Of a stretch of DNA of 64,000 bases, positions 31,733 to 43,798 are shown piece after piece. This DNA is from Sclerotinia nivalis (lineage: Eukaryota > Ascomycota > Leotiomycetes > Helotiales > Sclerotiniaceae): assembly GCA_029531795.1 (NCBI GenBank), contig JAPEIS010000003.1, positions 806,001 through 870,000 on the forward strand. Reading direction: 5' to 3'. Each line of letters opens with the position of its first letter. The first letter of the stretch is position 1. The notes below the pieces were generated by a model. The model saw only the letters and a list, made by a program, of their open reading frames with translations. It was not told where the DNA came from and searched no databases. Made by a program: the position numbers and the translations under genes.

Positions 31733-34268
31733 CTAAACCACAGTAAAAGTAGCACTCGTCCTAAAATCCGCACTCGAACCTCCAATATGCACGACAAAAT
31801 CTCCCGGCTCAACCACATACTTCATCCTAATATCCCACAAACCAACATCCTCCACCTTCAAATCAATATCCACCTTTTCCGTTTCCCCTGCTTTAATCGC
31901 CACCTTCTGGAAACCCTTGAGTTGAATATTTGGAACAACGACGCTGCTGATCACGTCTTGGATATAGAGCTGCACAACTTCCGAGCCGTCACGTGTAGAG
32001 TTATTGGTGACTGATACAGTAGCAGTAATGGTATCAGTAGCGCTAACATTTCTCGCCGAGAGAGTAACGTTCGAATATTCGAATGTGGAGTAAGATTTTC
32101 CATAGCCGAACTCGTAGAGGGGCACGGGGGAATTGAGGACGTATTGGTGGCCAAAGGATAGGGTGCCGTTAGGGAACTCTTCACCTGCATCAATCGGTCG
32201 TCCGGAGTTCAGGTAGTCGTAGTAAATTGGGGTGGTGCCTACGTCGTAAGGAAAGCCAACGGATAATTTACCACTTGGGTTGACGTCACCGAAAAGGACA
32301 TCAGCGAGTGCATTCCCTCCTTCTTCAGAGGGGTAGAATTGTTGGACTAATGCAGATGCGCTTTTGGAAATCCATGCTTCGGTGATGGGCTTACCGGAGG
32401 AGAAGACGACTATGGTAGGCTTTCCAGTATCGATGATAGCTTTGACCAGGTGGGGCATGGCGCCGACAAGGTTCAAGGAAGCCACATCAACATGCTCCCC
32501 AGTCGTGGCATTGAGCCCTTGCCAAAGTTGATTTTGGTCTCTTGACCATGTCCCAACAACGACAACAGCGACGTCGGCAGCTTGAGCGGCGGAAACAGCT
32601 TCATCAAATCCGGATTGATCGTTTGACCAGCGCTCGCAGCCTTGGGCATAAGTAATAGCTAGAAAATTTTAGCTACGTGCATGAATTTTTGTTCAGAAAA
32701 CAAAATCTTACTTCCTGAACTAGCAGCTTTTATACCGTCTAATGGAGTTACTCCACGGTACATACTTCCATTGACGACGTAGTCACCATACTAGAAAATG
32801 TTAGATGTGTATATAGCAATCTCTTTTTGCAAAACTCACGTTCATGAATCCATGCGCCATAGGTCCAATCACAGCCACATTTGCCGTCTTTGAAAGAGGG
32901 AGGACACCTTGACCATTTTCCAACAGAACAATCGATTCGGCGTCCAGTTCTCGAGCTAGAGCAATAGTTTCTGGAGTATGGATCAAAGATGCGGTTTGGT
33001 CAGCTGGCGCTGCAAGGTAAGGGTTTTCGAAAAGACCCTGGGTGAACTTGGCACGGAGAAGACGCGATACAGCGGTGTCTACAATGTCAATATCTAAGAC
33101 TCCAGATTCCACAAGTTGTGGGATTTTCTCGAAGTTATAGGAGCCGCCACCCATCTCGACATCGTTTCCTGCAGGAAGTGCCTGGAGTTAGTTAGCAAAG
33201 TTTTTGATCAGATATGTTCAAATGTCACTTACAAACATGGTTACTGCTTCTGAATCGATAGTTAGTCCGTTACCTTTGGATCGACACATCTTGAAGGCAT
33301 CGCAGAGACGATCTGTAGCACCGGCATCGCTAGTCACCCAATACTTGTAGCCCCATTCTTCTCTGAGAATTTCCGTGAGAATATGGTGATTGGCTATGAG
33401 CGCGACGCCATCATATGAATGATAAGCCGACATAATAGACCATGCATCAGCATCCATGATTATGCGCTTATAGGATGGTAGGTAGGTAGTTCGAAGTTCT
33501 CTCTCTCCACCATGTTGTGGGCCAGTGTTCAACCCTTGTTCGGGACTTCCATACGCTGCAAAATGTTTGACTGTCGAGCTGACATTTCCAGCTTGGATAC
33601 CTGGTTCAATTAGAACCAGATTCATAAATGGGCATCTTGTTTGACGTACCTTTAACATAAGCATATCCCATCTCGCCTGCCAAATACCCATCCTCACCAA
33701 AAGTCTCTTCAACTCTGCCGTATCTCAATTCACGGGCCAAGTCGCCCAAAGGCCCAAATATTTGGTTAACACCAAGCGCCAATGACTCCTGTGCAATGGC
33801 TGCTCCCATCTTTTGAATTAGATCCGGATTCCAAGAGCAAGCGTGTCCAATTGGGGAATTGAAGATAGTTGCATTTCCAATCAAGAAACCGTGAATACCT
33901 TCACTTTGAACCAAAGCTGGTATTCCTAATGTGGTATTATGCATAAGATAATCTTGCGCTTGTCTGATTCCATCCGCAATCAGCTGTTGCGCAACGGGAT
34001 AACCGACGTAGAATTGACCAGCTCGAGTGGCCATATTCCATGCTAAACCACTTGCATTAAACCTGCCATCGGTCATATTACGCCAATTCGAAATGTCGCC
34101 CTGAATCAATTGTGCGGTTTTATCTTGAATTGTCATTCGAGACAGTAAGTCTGAAACTCTGTCATCCACACTTGCATTTGGATCTTTGTACAGTGGAGTG
34201 GAATTGGTATATGAGGCATTGGCGGTGTAGGCAAGCAAAGCCGCCAGAGAGGCTGAGGAGACCTTCAT
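31733..34268 (-). CDS. Secreted GH3 beta-glucosidase-like enzyme
   Basis: Minus strand, five exons: 33650-34268, 33233-33600, 32840-33181, 32712-32790 and 31733-32658 (777 aa); introns 49-53 nt, each restoring conserved sequence. Signal peptide MKVSSASLAALLAYTANA. The GH3 N-terminal domain carries SEGIHGFLIGNATIFNSPIG, KHFAAYGSPEQGLN, GERELRTTYLPSYKR and the nucleophile Asp in VTSDAGATDRL (about residue 298). The C-terminal GH3 domain has LARELDAESIVLLEN and KLSVGFPYDVGTTPIYYDYL; a fibronectin-III-like domain ends the protein. The family removes beta-linked glucose (or xylose) from the non-reducing end of oligosaccharides. It is divergently transcribed from a GH31 alpha-xylosidase gene, which hints at joint use on xyloglucan. 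Exact substrate cannot be read from sequence. Confidence 0.93.
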
Positions 34269-35093
34269 CTTGAGTACGAAGAATGATATCTTTTGTGAAG
34301 AATATGCCTAAGAAAAGAAATCTTACACCTGGGAATCGTTGCTCTTTTAAAGCTCCCAGACGAAGCGGCCCAGACCTCGGAGCGCACCCTCCTGCATCCT
34401 TTTCGGTCTTGCATCTCTAGTTCCATTCACTCATCTCTCTTATTAACTGGATAAAGAGATATACTTTTGTTAGGATGAGATGTGGGTAAAGACATAATTT
34501 AATGTCGAATCGTGAGTTGAAGCCAAACCAGTTCTAGATGCAAACCGAGTGAAGGGGTAGCTGAATCAAGGATAATTGATTTTCCCCGCAGACCGTTGTA
34601 CATCTTGGTACGGACCTGCAGCCTTGGACTCTCGTGTTGTAGCTCGTGATACATGGGGATAAATATGTGGAAGTGTCAGAAACTATCCAGTTCTTGAAAC
34701 TTCACTCGTGGAAGCTCTTTGAAAAAAGCGGTGGATGTACTTCCGGAACAATATTCGTGCGAAATTCAATCTCGTCCGGTTGTGGATATGCAACGTGGGG
34801 CGGATAAATAGAGCTACCCCTCACCAACATCAACGTATCGGAGCGCTTGGCGAAAACTGCATTTAGCCAAAAATAAGATGACCCAAAATTATTTACTTGG
34901 AAGTGGGATTGAAATGAGGATGATATGTTGACAGCTGTTGGAGCTAGCTAGGTTATCTATGTAGATGGGAGGTTCGTCGCGATGAATTAATTGTAAAACT
35001 TTGATTTTTGCTCAACTTCAAACGTTGATTGTTGAGTTTAGTCACGAAAGTGATTATTTGGCTCAAAACATACATCACAAAAGATTTCTCAAT
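34269..35093. promoter_or_regulatory. Shared divergent promoter of GH3 and GH31 genes
   Basis: 825 bp between the two start codons. It holds CreA-type SYGGRG hexamers at 34584-34589 (CCCCGC, minus strand) and 34795-34800 (GTGGGG), an XlnR-type GGCTAA core at 34863-34868 (TTAGCC, minus strand), and a TATA-like GATAAATAG near 34804. Such short motifs occur by chance, so co-regulation by carbon catabolite repression and xylan induction is a hypothesis. Confidence 0.4.
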
Positions 35094-37543
35094 ATGAAAT
35101 TCAGAAATGGAATGTGGTTGCCGGCGGAGGGGAAGCGATTAGAATATGCTGAAGAAGTATATGCTATCGCGGAACGTGAGGATGGCAAAGCATTGAGTTT
35201 GCTTTGTCCGACAAAAAAGATTTTTGCCAGGTCAGATTCTTTGAATTTGAGTACCTTGACAGTTGTAAGTTTGTCTAGCCATTGACTGTGAAATCAATAT
35301 TGATTTTAGAAAGGATATAGAAGCTCCATTTGATGGAGTAATCTCCGTCGAAACCACACACTTTCTCGGCGCTCGCAATCCAGGACCTCATTTCGATCTT
35401 TTTCCGGCAGGAAAGCCAGAAAGTAATCAAGTCGAAATTGCAAAAATCGAAAAGGCAACCACCCTGAAGTCTGGATCCTTGTCTGCGACCGTAAAGACTG
35501 GCAATCATGACTTCGAAATTCGATTCCATGCCACTGATGGTTCGAAAGAACTTACCTCGCTACTCAATCGAAGTGTTGGCTTGGCATATAGTCCAGCAAC
35601 CAGTAACCCGATGCAAATCGCTGACATGAGGGACTTTGAACATTATATCTTCACTCAATCGACACTGTCGGTAGGGGAATCTGTATACGGATTAGGAGAG
35701 CGTTTTGGGGCTTTTAATAGAGTCGGCCAGTCTGTTGAGCTTTGGAATGCCGATGGAGGCACTTCTAGTGACCAAGCCTACAAGAACGTGCCATTTTGGA
35801 TGAGTTCGAGAGGGTATGGTATATTCATTGACACGCCTGACAAGGTGGATTTGGAAATCGGAAGTGAGAGATGCTGCCGAGTTCAGACAAGTGTGGAAGG
35901 TCAAAGACTGAAATGGTGCGTTACTCCTGTTACGTGTTTCCTGAAAACCAAGTGCTGACCATCGAAGGTACATCATTTATGGTCCAACACCGAAAGAAGT
36001 TTTAACAAAGTATTCAATCTTGACGGGAAAGCCTGGAAAAGTGCCTAGCTGGAGTTTTGGACTCTGGTTGAGCACAAGTTTCACCACAAACTACGACGAA
36101 AAGACCGTGAACTCATTCCTCGAAGGGATGAGTGCGCGGGATATTCCAGTTGAAGTCTTCCACTTTGATTGTTTCTGGATGAAAGCGTTTCACTGGTGTG
36201 ATTTTGAGTTCGATTCCGAAATGTTCCCAGATCCGAAAGCTCAAATCTCCCGGCTGAAAGAATCTAGTAAGTCCTGAATTGGTTAAATGAAGACTTTTTG
36301 CTAACTACTAGTAGGACTTGTCAAAAAAGTTTGTGTATGGGTAAATCCATATCTGGGTCAAGCGTCTCCTGTCTTCAAATACGCTGCGAGCAAAGGCTAC
36401 CTACTCAAGCGCAAGAACGGCGACGTTTTCCAGTGGGATCTTTGGCAGACTGGAATGGCCATTATCGACTTTACGAACCCCGAGGCTACGGAATGGTACG
36501 TAGGATGTTTGAAAGGTCTGTTTGATAAAGGAGTCGATTCAATTAAGACCGATTTTGGAGAGCGCATTCCATCTAAGGACGTTCAGTGGTTTGACTCGTC
36601 TCTCGATCCAAGAAAGATGCACAACTACTATGCGTTCTTGTACAACAAGATTGTTTACGAGGCGTTGCAAGACCGATATGGGAAGGATGAAGCCGTTCTC
36701 TTCGCACGCAGTGCAACTGCCGGAACTCAGCGTTTCCCATTGCAATGGGGCGGTGATTGCGAATCAACTCCTGAAGCTATGGCCGAGTCCGTTCGAGGAG
36801 GTCTATCTCTAGGACTGTCCGGTTATGCCTTTTGGTCAGTTGATATTGGGGGCTTTGAGGGCTACCCTCCTCCTTGGATCTACAAACGTTGGGTTGCTTT
36901 TGGCCTTCTTTGCTCTCACAGCAGACTTCATGGCAGTAATTCTTTCCGTGTACCATGGACAGTAGATGAAGATGACAAATCGGATCAAGGTTGCTCCAAG
37001 GTACTTTCAAAGTGGTCATTGTTGAAAGCAAGACTTATGCCATATATATTCTCACAGGCTCAAGAAGCTGTCGAGTTGGGCATACCTCTCTCACTTCGAG
37101 CTATGTGCTTGGAATTCCCAGATGACCCTACATCATGGTATCTTGACCGACAATTCATGTTTGGAGATAGTTTACTCGTGGCCCCAATTTTTGAAGAATC
37201 CGGTGATGTCGAATTTTACCTACCAAAAGGTAAGTGGACAAACTTCTTCACCAGCGAAGTGAAGAGCGGGCCTGGCTGGTTCAAGGAAAATCATGCTTTC
37301 GATACTCTGCCCTTATATGTCCGAGAAAATACAGTTCTTGTGCTCGGGAAATCAGGGCAGACCAAGACTGTATATGACTATTCTCAAGACGTCGAAGTTC
37401 GTCTATACAATACCACCAAGGGAGCAAAAGCCAGGTTGGTAAACTCTGAGGGAACCGACATTGGTATCCTTGAAGTTGGCGAACAAGGAAAGCTGAAGGA
37501 TCAGAGATTTTTGACCGGTTCATGGGAGGTGACAAAAGTTTAG
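35094..37543 (+). CDS. GH31 alpha-xylosidase
   Basis: Four exons: 35094-35264, 35314-35915, 35968-36266 and 36312-37543 (767 aa); introns 45-52 nt. For intron 1 the acceptor TAGAAAG (35313) was preferred over the earlier TTTTAG because only it keeps frame. The pattern is that of YicI-type alpha-xylosidases: MKFRNGMWLPAEG, ESVYGLGERFGAFNRVGQ, FGLWLSTSFTT, VEVFHFDCFWMK, the nucleophile Asp in SIKTDFGERIP, the acid/base Asp in QRFPLQWGGDCEST and SGYAFWSVDIGGFEG. No signal peptide is visible, so the enzyme is probably intracellular. The family removes alpha-xylose from xyloglucan oligosaccharides such as isoprimeverose. Its divergent neighbour is a secreted GH3 enzyme and a sugar/anion-type transporter gene follows 1.6 kb on. 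Confidence 0.92.
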
Positions 37544-39143
37544 CATTGTCATGGAAATCAGATAATTGTGATTACTCTTGGTGGATGGAGAATATCTCCT
37601 CATTAGCGCCGATTGATGCGTGTTCATGCCCAATAGACATAGATAACTCAGGCTCGGAAGCCTATCAAATCGCCAAGAATTACCGTTTAGGGCACGATAC
37701 TAGTCCCGTAAGCCTTGAAAACTTCAACAATGAGCAAAATGATCTACTCAATGAAACATACTTCAAGATTAAGGTGCATATTGAACATAGCGGAGGCCGT
37801 TCCCCAGACAGAGCGGGTATAGCCGCCGTATCTTCGGGCCCCGTATTTTCGACTGCCTACTACTAGTAAGAGTGCTGATCCCCCACCTATGGGAAAAGAT
37901 ATGCGAAGAACTCAGTGGTGGTAAACATATAGGGAAGGTATTGAAGGTCACCTCTCCAAAAAAACCCCCCCCAGGTGTGTTGCCGTGAAATGTGGAGTAA
38001 ATGAAAACCCAGTGTTCGATCCGTTCGTTCGGCAGTTGGTTAAAGGGCAAGAATGATGAGGCACGTGATTTTATTGATTCTTTATTATCAACAATTACTA
38101 TACACTGGTACTCCATACAAGCTTTTAATCGTTGATGCGGGGTCAAGTAATTCTTTTCCTCATTTCCACCAGGACTTCAGGCAGTATTATTAATTTGATA
38201 CTGGACGCTCCCTAGAAGTCAAATATCAGATCTCTTATTATGAATTATGAATCTTACCCCCCATCTTCCCAACTTCTTCATCAGAGCAGCTACAGATCAG
38301 CATTAAACCGTTCTCGTACAACCACACCAAAACCAAACAATTATAGACATTGATAAATTATACACGTTGGAAATCATGGATTTCATTACAGCTTTTACAG
38401 TCGCAAATGATGCACCGCCATTGATCTCACCCTCTCTTGTTTTCCTGCCTTTCCCGCTTTTTCATTGTTTTCTAATTATGTCGACCCCTTCATCTACTAT
38501 GTGTTCGTTTAGTTTTCCAATGTCAGTACACACATTCAAAAGAAGATTGAGTGGTTACCATACTATTGGTACTTTTTTGTAGCCACAGTTTAGCTCATCA
38601 ACTAGGATATAATACCACCTAACTTCCTAGGTAGGTGATAGAATACTATCGATTATATCTAGATTCGAAACTGTAGTTAAGGATAATTCAGGGATGCCAC
38701 GAAATTCTCATGCGTAAGATAAGACGGCTAGCTGCACATGTCAGCGTTTGGTAGCTTTCCTCAGGGATATCATTGGATTCACGATTCCCGGGAGGGGTCT
38801 AGGACCAATACGAGTCTAAGTTCAACAGCCTTTGCCAAAATCACATATGGCACCTTCCTAAATTTCTAACTTACCATAGGCTCTTTCCCGAACAAAATAC
38901 CCTTGATACTTGCATCGGCGCAAAGTAACATAACACAGAGGAGGAATTCCGACTACATAATTCTAGAGTAACATTCACTCGTTCGCCCGCATCGCCCCAT
39001 GCTGGCCACAGGTCGAATTCAAATACATGCGAGTATCCAGGACCGTTTCGTCCGATTACTTTTCTTCTTAGAAAGTTGTTTCTTTTTTAAACTTTCCTTC
39101 CCTCCTCCTATCTCGCTTCTAGTACATATTACTTTTGAACATC
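37544..39143. other. Intergenic, no supported gene
   Basis: Open frames at 37522-37866 and 37769-38146 overlap on opposite strands and have no domain. The last few hundred bases form the promoter of the MFS gene. Confidence 0.5.
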
Positions 39144-40802
39144 ATGGAGTCCGATGGACGCGCTAGGACTTGCAGCACCAGCGATGAGGAAAAGGTTATT
39201 GCTTCTGCGCCGATCAGCTCTAACCTCCCTGAGGACCCCGATGCCCACCTCTCAGACGCAGAGCGCAAAGCTATCGACCGAAAACTTGTCTGGAAGCTGG
39301 ACTTGTATTTGATTCCTTGGGTACGCCCACAATAATAATTTCTTTTCTCAATCCAAGTACTGATTTTACAATAGCTCTGTGTCCTTTACCTTCTTGCCTT
39401 TTTGGACAGAACGAACATTGGGAATGCGAAGATCGATGGCCTGCAGAAGGATTTGAATAATATGTCAACTGGACGGTACAATGCATCTCTTTCTGTGTTC
39501 TTCATCTCCTACTCGATTTTCGAGCCATTGACAAACGTTCTCTTGAAACGCCTCAAACCATCAATCTTCATTCCAATTATCATGTACGTCGACTCTCCTT
39601 TCTTGGCATATTTTGTTTTCTAATGTATTTCAGGACTATCTGGGGTGTCGCCATGTTGTCAATGGGGTATATTAAAAATTGGTCTGGCTTGATGACTGCT
39701 CGTTGGTTTCTGGGCATGGCTGAAGCTGGTCTATACCCTGGTGTAAACTACTTCCTCTCATGCTGGTACAAGCGTGATGAGTTTGGTGTCCGTGCAGTAA
39801 GTCAATGCACTATGCATTCCTGCTTTTTCACTGCTGATTTTTCAGGCTATTTTCTTCTCTGCTGCCGCCTTTTCCGGGTCCTTTGGAGGCCTTCTTGCTG
39901 CCGCAATTACCAACCTGGATGGTCTAGGAGGACGACCGGGCTGGGCATGGATCTTCATCATTGAGGGTGCTATTACAGTAGGGTTCGGCCTCTTATCATT
40001 TATTTTTGTTCATGACTTCCCCGATACCGCTACCTTTCTTTCGGAGCAAGATCGTGCCCGAGTTATTCGTAGACTCAAGTTCGACAAGCAATCCAGTGCT
40101 GAGCACGAGGAATTCAAGATGGAATACTTCTGGGCTGCCATCAAAGATTATAAGATGTGGTTGGGCATGTTCATCTATATGGGCGCTGACATGCCTTTAT
40201 ATGCTTTCTCACTCTTTTTACCAACTATTGTCGCTGAGATGGGTTACGAGACAACTCGCGCACAATTACTTTCTGTTCCCCCCTACGCCTGCGCTGCAGT
40301 TCTCACAATTGTCATTGGTCTCGCAGCCGATCGTACCAAGCGCCGCGGAATCTTCAACATTTGTACCTCAATCCTAGGTGTTATCGGATTTGGCATGCAA
40401 CTTGGATCACAAAGCCCTCACGTCAAGTATGCAGGTACTTTCTTAGGTGCTCTCGGTATCTATCCATGTATCTCCAACACCATTTCGTGGGTTAGCAACA
40501 ATGCTGAGGGTGTCTACAAGCGTGGTATCGTTCTTGGATTCGTCATTGGATGGGGCAATCTCAATGGTATCGTCAGCAGTAACATCTACTTCAAGGCACC
40601 AAAATTTACAGTCGGCCATGCGACCGTCATGGCTTATATGATTATCTGCCTATTTGGTGGAAGTGTTGCGATGCACTTGTTGTTACGCAGAGAAAATGCA
40701 GCTAGATTGGCCGGAAAGAGAGACCATTTGGTTGCAGGATTGTCGGAGAAGGAAGCCGAGATGTTGGGTGACAATCGTCCTGACTTCTTGTACACCATCT
40801 AA
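39144..40802 (+). CDS. MFS transporter, anion:cation symporter (Dal5/Tna1-like) family
   Basis: Four exons: 39144-39320, 39375-39583, 39634-39796 and 39846-40802 (501 aa); introns 49-54 nt. The cytoplasmic N-terminus is followed by the family hallmark DRKLVWKLDLYLIPW-LCVLYLLAFLDRTNIGNAKI, then GRYNASLSVFFISYSIFEPL, TIWGVAMLSMGYIKNW, TARWFLGMAEAGLYPGVNYF and about twelve hydrophobic helices in two bundles. Members take up vitamins, allantoate, nicotinate and other organic anions by proton symport at the plasma membrane. The substrate here is unknown. Proximity to the xyloglucan-type enzymes is suggestive only; this subfamily is not the usual sugar porter. Confidence 0.9.
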
Positions 40803-42286
40803 AAGTTGATACCTGGATTCAGATATTTTGGAAAAGATAGTAAAAGGTCAAGTCTGTTGTTGGTTTCTGTTTATTTTCGTACTACGTACCTTCACTGTAG
40901 AGACTTTAGATTTAAGTTTATTATGCATCGTTGATACCACACACGGTTATGCAAGTAACTGTTCAGTTTCATATGCAAGATGTCAGTAATCAGTCATCGG
41001 TCTCTTTTGCAGGAGCATTCGAACCGTTAATCTCGGCCATCAAACCGATCCAAACAAGCCTCAAATATAACATCATTCCACGCTTTCACTCAGCGGCGAA
41101 AACCCAAGTAACACTGAAGAAACATCCTGATTAGCCTAATAATGTTGTACAAGCAAGTACGACAACACAAAAATGTTACGGAGTAAGCAAGATTTTTCCA
41201 GCCGAGTACTCTGTGGAACCATTACACCACGTCATGACACCCACGTTAGGTGCATTAGCTCGATTCCTCCTGGTCAAAATTACAACCAGCACTACTAACT
41301 AATGATATTTTCACCTAGAACTTACCACAAGAGGCATCAACACCACCGAAAATTCGTGATGTCAATGCTTTGTTGTGTTACCCTAGATGTCCACATCCTC
41401 GCGAAGGATTCATCTCGGTATTTCAAAAAAAAAAATTGCTTACCCGCGCTAGGAGAAATTAACCTTGTTTAATATATTTCGAGCGGGTAAGCATTAAGTA
41501 GCATTTGGTACTTGGGCATTCAATCTATTCTCGAATATATTATAGGGCAAAGCGGCTGTGTACCGGTGTGTGTTTCCTACTCCCTCGAGACTTTTCACAT
41601 GAAGGTTTAATGCCTCAATCTTTCTCTCTGCAACGGGGGCTGGATTTTCCAGAACTTGTGAGAGATTAGATGGGTAGGGGATTGTGTCGCTCCATGGCCC
41701 ATCTTGCATGGATGAAGTAACCTTGCTCCAGCCTCATTCGCTGGCCACATAGGATTACTTACTATTTCTTCTTACCACTACATAAGTGCAAATAGTGCAC
41801 ATGAAATTCAAGCTCAGGTATTTGTTCGGAAGCATTTTTCGTGGCGTTCTTTTAGCATGCATCAGACACGGGATAATGGAAAGAGAGAAAAAAAGGTAGG
41901 GAGGCATGTTCATTACCTTACTGATTAGATTATCTTCATCTACCCTCTTCATCTCTGTCAATTATTTCTTGAATAGGCCATCACCTCCGCTGCACTGTTC
42001 ATGTATTCCCAAACACCAAGAAGGTTATCCTCGCCTCGTTTGCTATATGTGTTCTAATCCTCTAGGTGCCTTTGGATTTACTTCCACCATGATTCCTTTC
42101 CTCTCTAGTCTGCTTACCACCTATTCTGTGATGCGATCCTGTACTTTTGTATTCTCCTTATGCTTATTGCTGACTTACAATAGATAGATGAGGAAATCTC
42201 CATATTTTTTCTCCTCCAAGCTTTTCTCTTTTCCTTCCCGTCCACAAGATCTCTAGCTTCCCCACATCCACTAGCTAGTTTTCATC
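40803..42286. other. Intergenic, no supported gene
   Basis: Contains a poly-A run near 41427-41436 and short frames without domains. Upstream region of the GPCR gene at its right end. Confidence 0.5.
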
Positions 42287-43798
42287 ATGGGCCAACTTTC
42301 GGATAGGGAGATTGATATCTTAATCATTATCGAACGTATCACGGCGTCGATTTCGGTAGTGGGAACATTGGCTTTGTTTGCTACCTTTATCTTCATCAAA
42401 TCTTTCAGAACATTGTCAAATACAATTATCTTTTACGCATCTTTTGCAAATCTTTTTGCTAATGTTGCGGCACTCATTGGAGGTTCTGCTTTATCGAAAG
42501 TTAATTCACCACTATGTCAATTCCAAGGCTTCTTGTTGGAGATGTACGAGATATTCCAGTCCTTCTGATTCTACCGTCACTGACGAAAGGAAAGGTTCAT
42601 GCAGAGCGATCCATGGTGGAGTTTGGCTATGGCTACCAATGTCTATCTCGTCTTCTTTTACCGATTTGATGCCGCTCAATTGAAGAAACTTTATCCTTAT
42701 TATGCATTGATATGCTATGGTCTTCCCTTCATCCCAGCCATGGTCTGTCTACTTGTCAAAACTAAAAAGAAAGGAAGGATCTACGGAAACGCAACAGTAT
42801 GTAATAGGCCTTTTATTCAAATCTTCAAACGGAGAACTTATACATATATAGCTTTGGTGTTGGATTGACGGTCCATGGGCACCTCTCCGCATCTATAGCT
42901 ATTACGCGCCAATCTGGTTAACCATTCTCGCTGCATTATGCATCTACGTACGAGTTGGAATTGAGGTTTTCCACGCACGCAACCAAATCCATGGATTTGC
43001 CCACAAAACCGATTCGTCTCTGCCTACAGATACTGGAGGAAAATCGCCGCTTCCCCTTCAAGGTACCATATCCAACACATCCGAAGCAACGAACAAAGAA
43101 TATGAAAGCGAACATGGCCAACCAATATTCACTGGAACTCGAACCACTGAGATTGAAGTTACGCATGGCTCGTGGGAAAATGGAATGGCTATTAGCCCAG
43201 AACCAATTCCTCGAGATCTTGACCCCTCTGATTTAGATCATATGAGAGCTCCTACGAAGAATCCGGACACCAATTACCGTGTAACTATTTCCGCAATACC
43301 GCACATTGACACGACGAGAGGGAGAAGAGGAACTGCAACTTGTTTGGATAGGATCAAATGGGCCTACACGAAAGTTGCGATGCTTTTCTGTATTTCTATT
43401 TTAATTACCTGGGTACCCGCTTCAGTAAATCGAGTCTACGGATTGAGATTTCCGGATAAACCATCGTTTATACTGAACATCGGATCTGCTATTGTTCTCC
43501 CTTTACAAGGATTTGTACGTCTCTTTCTCCCACCAAACTAGAAATACAAGTAACTAACATAGTATAGTGGAACACCGTGATATACTTCACCACCTCTCTA
43601 AGAATCTGTCGTAGCGTCTGGGCCGATTTCCGCGGTCCCTCAAACCAACATAAGCAAACCGAAGGATTTCGCATGATGGATAGACCTATGACTGGTAACC
43701 GAAGAGCAGAGATGAAGGAAACGGAAAGTATGATGGAATTGAGCACTAGTAGATCACATACGACTCGGAGTGTGAGTGCAGATTGTGAAAGGATTTGA
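42287..43798 (+). CDS. cAMP-receptor-like G-protein-coupled receptor
   Basis: Four exons: 42287-42543, 42595-42796, 42852-43514 and 43568-43798 (450 aa); introns 51-55 nt. The N-terminal half holds five hydrophobic helices: ITASISVVGTLALFATFIFI, TIIFYASFANLFANVAALIG, WWSLAMATNVYLVFFYRFDA (with no classic DRY), YALICYGLPFIPAMVCLLV and YAPIWLTILAALCIYVRVG. A long hydrophilic third cytoplasmic loop (about residues 225-340) follows, then two more helices (VAMLFCISILITWVPASVNR and FILNIGSAIVLPLQGFW) and a cytoplasmic tail. The order fits class E fungal receptors (GprG/GprH, CRL-1 type). Ligands in fungi are poorly known; nutrient sensing has been proposed for the group. Confidence 0.88.

Noticed and set aside
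37522..37866. Gene directly downstream of the alpha-xylosidase
   Set aside because: It overlaps the end of the GH31 gene and has no domain; opposite-strand frame of equal length exists.
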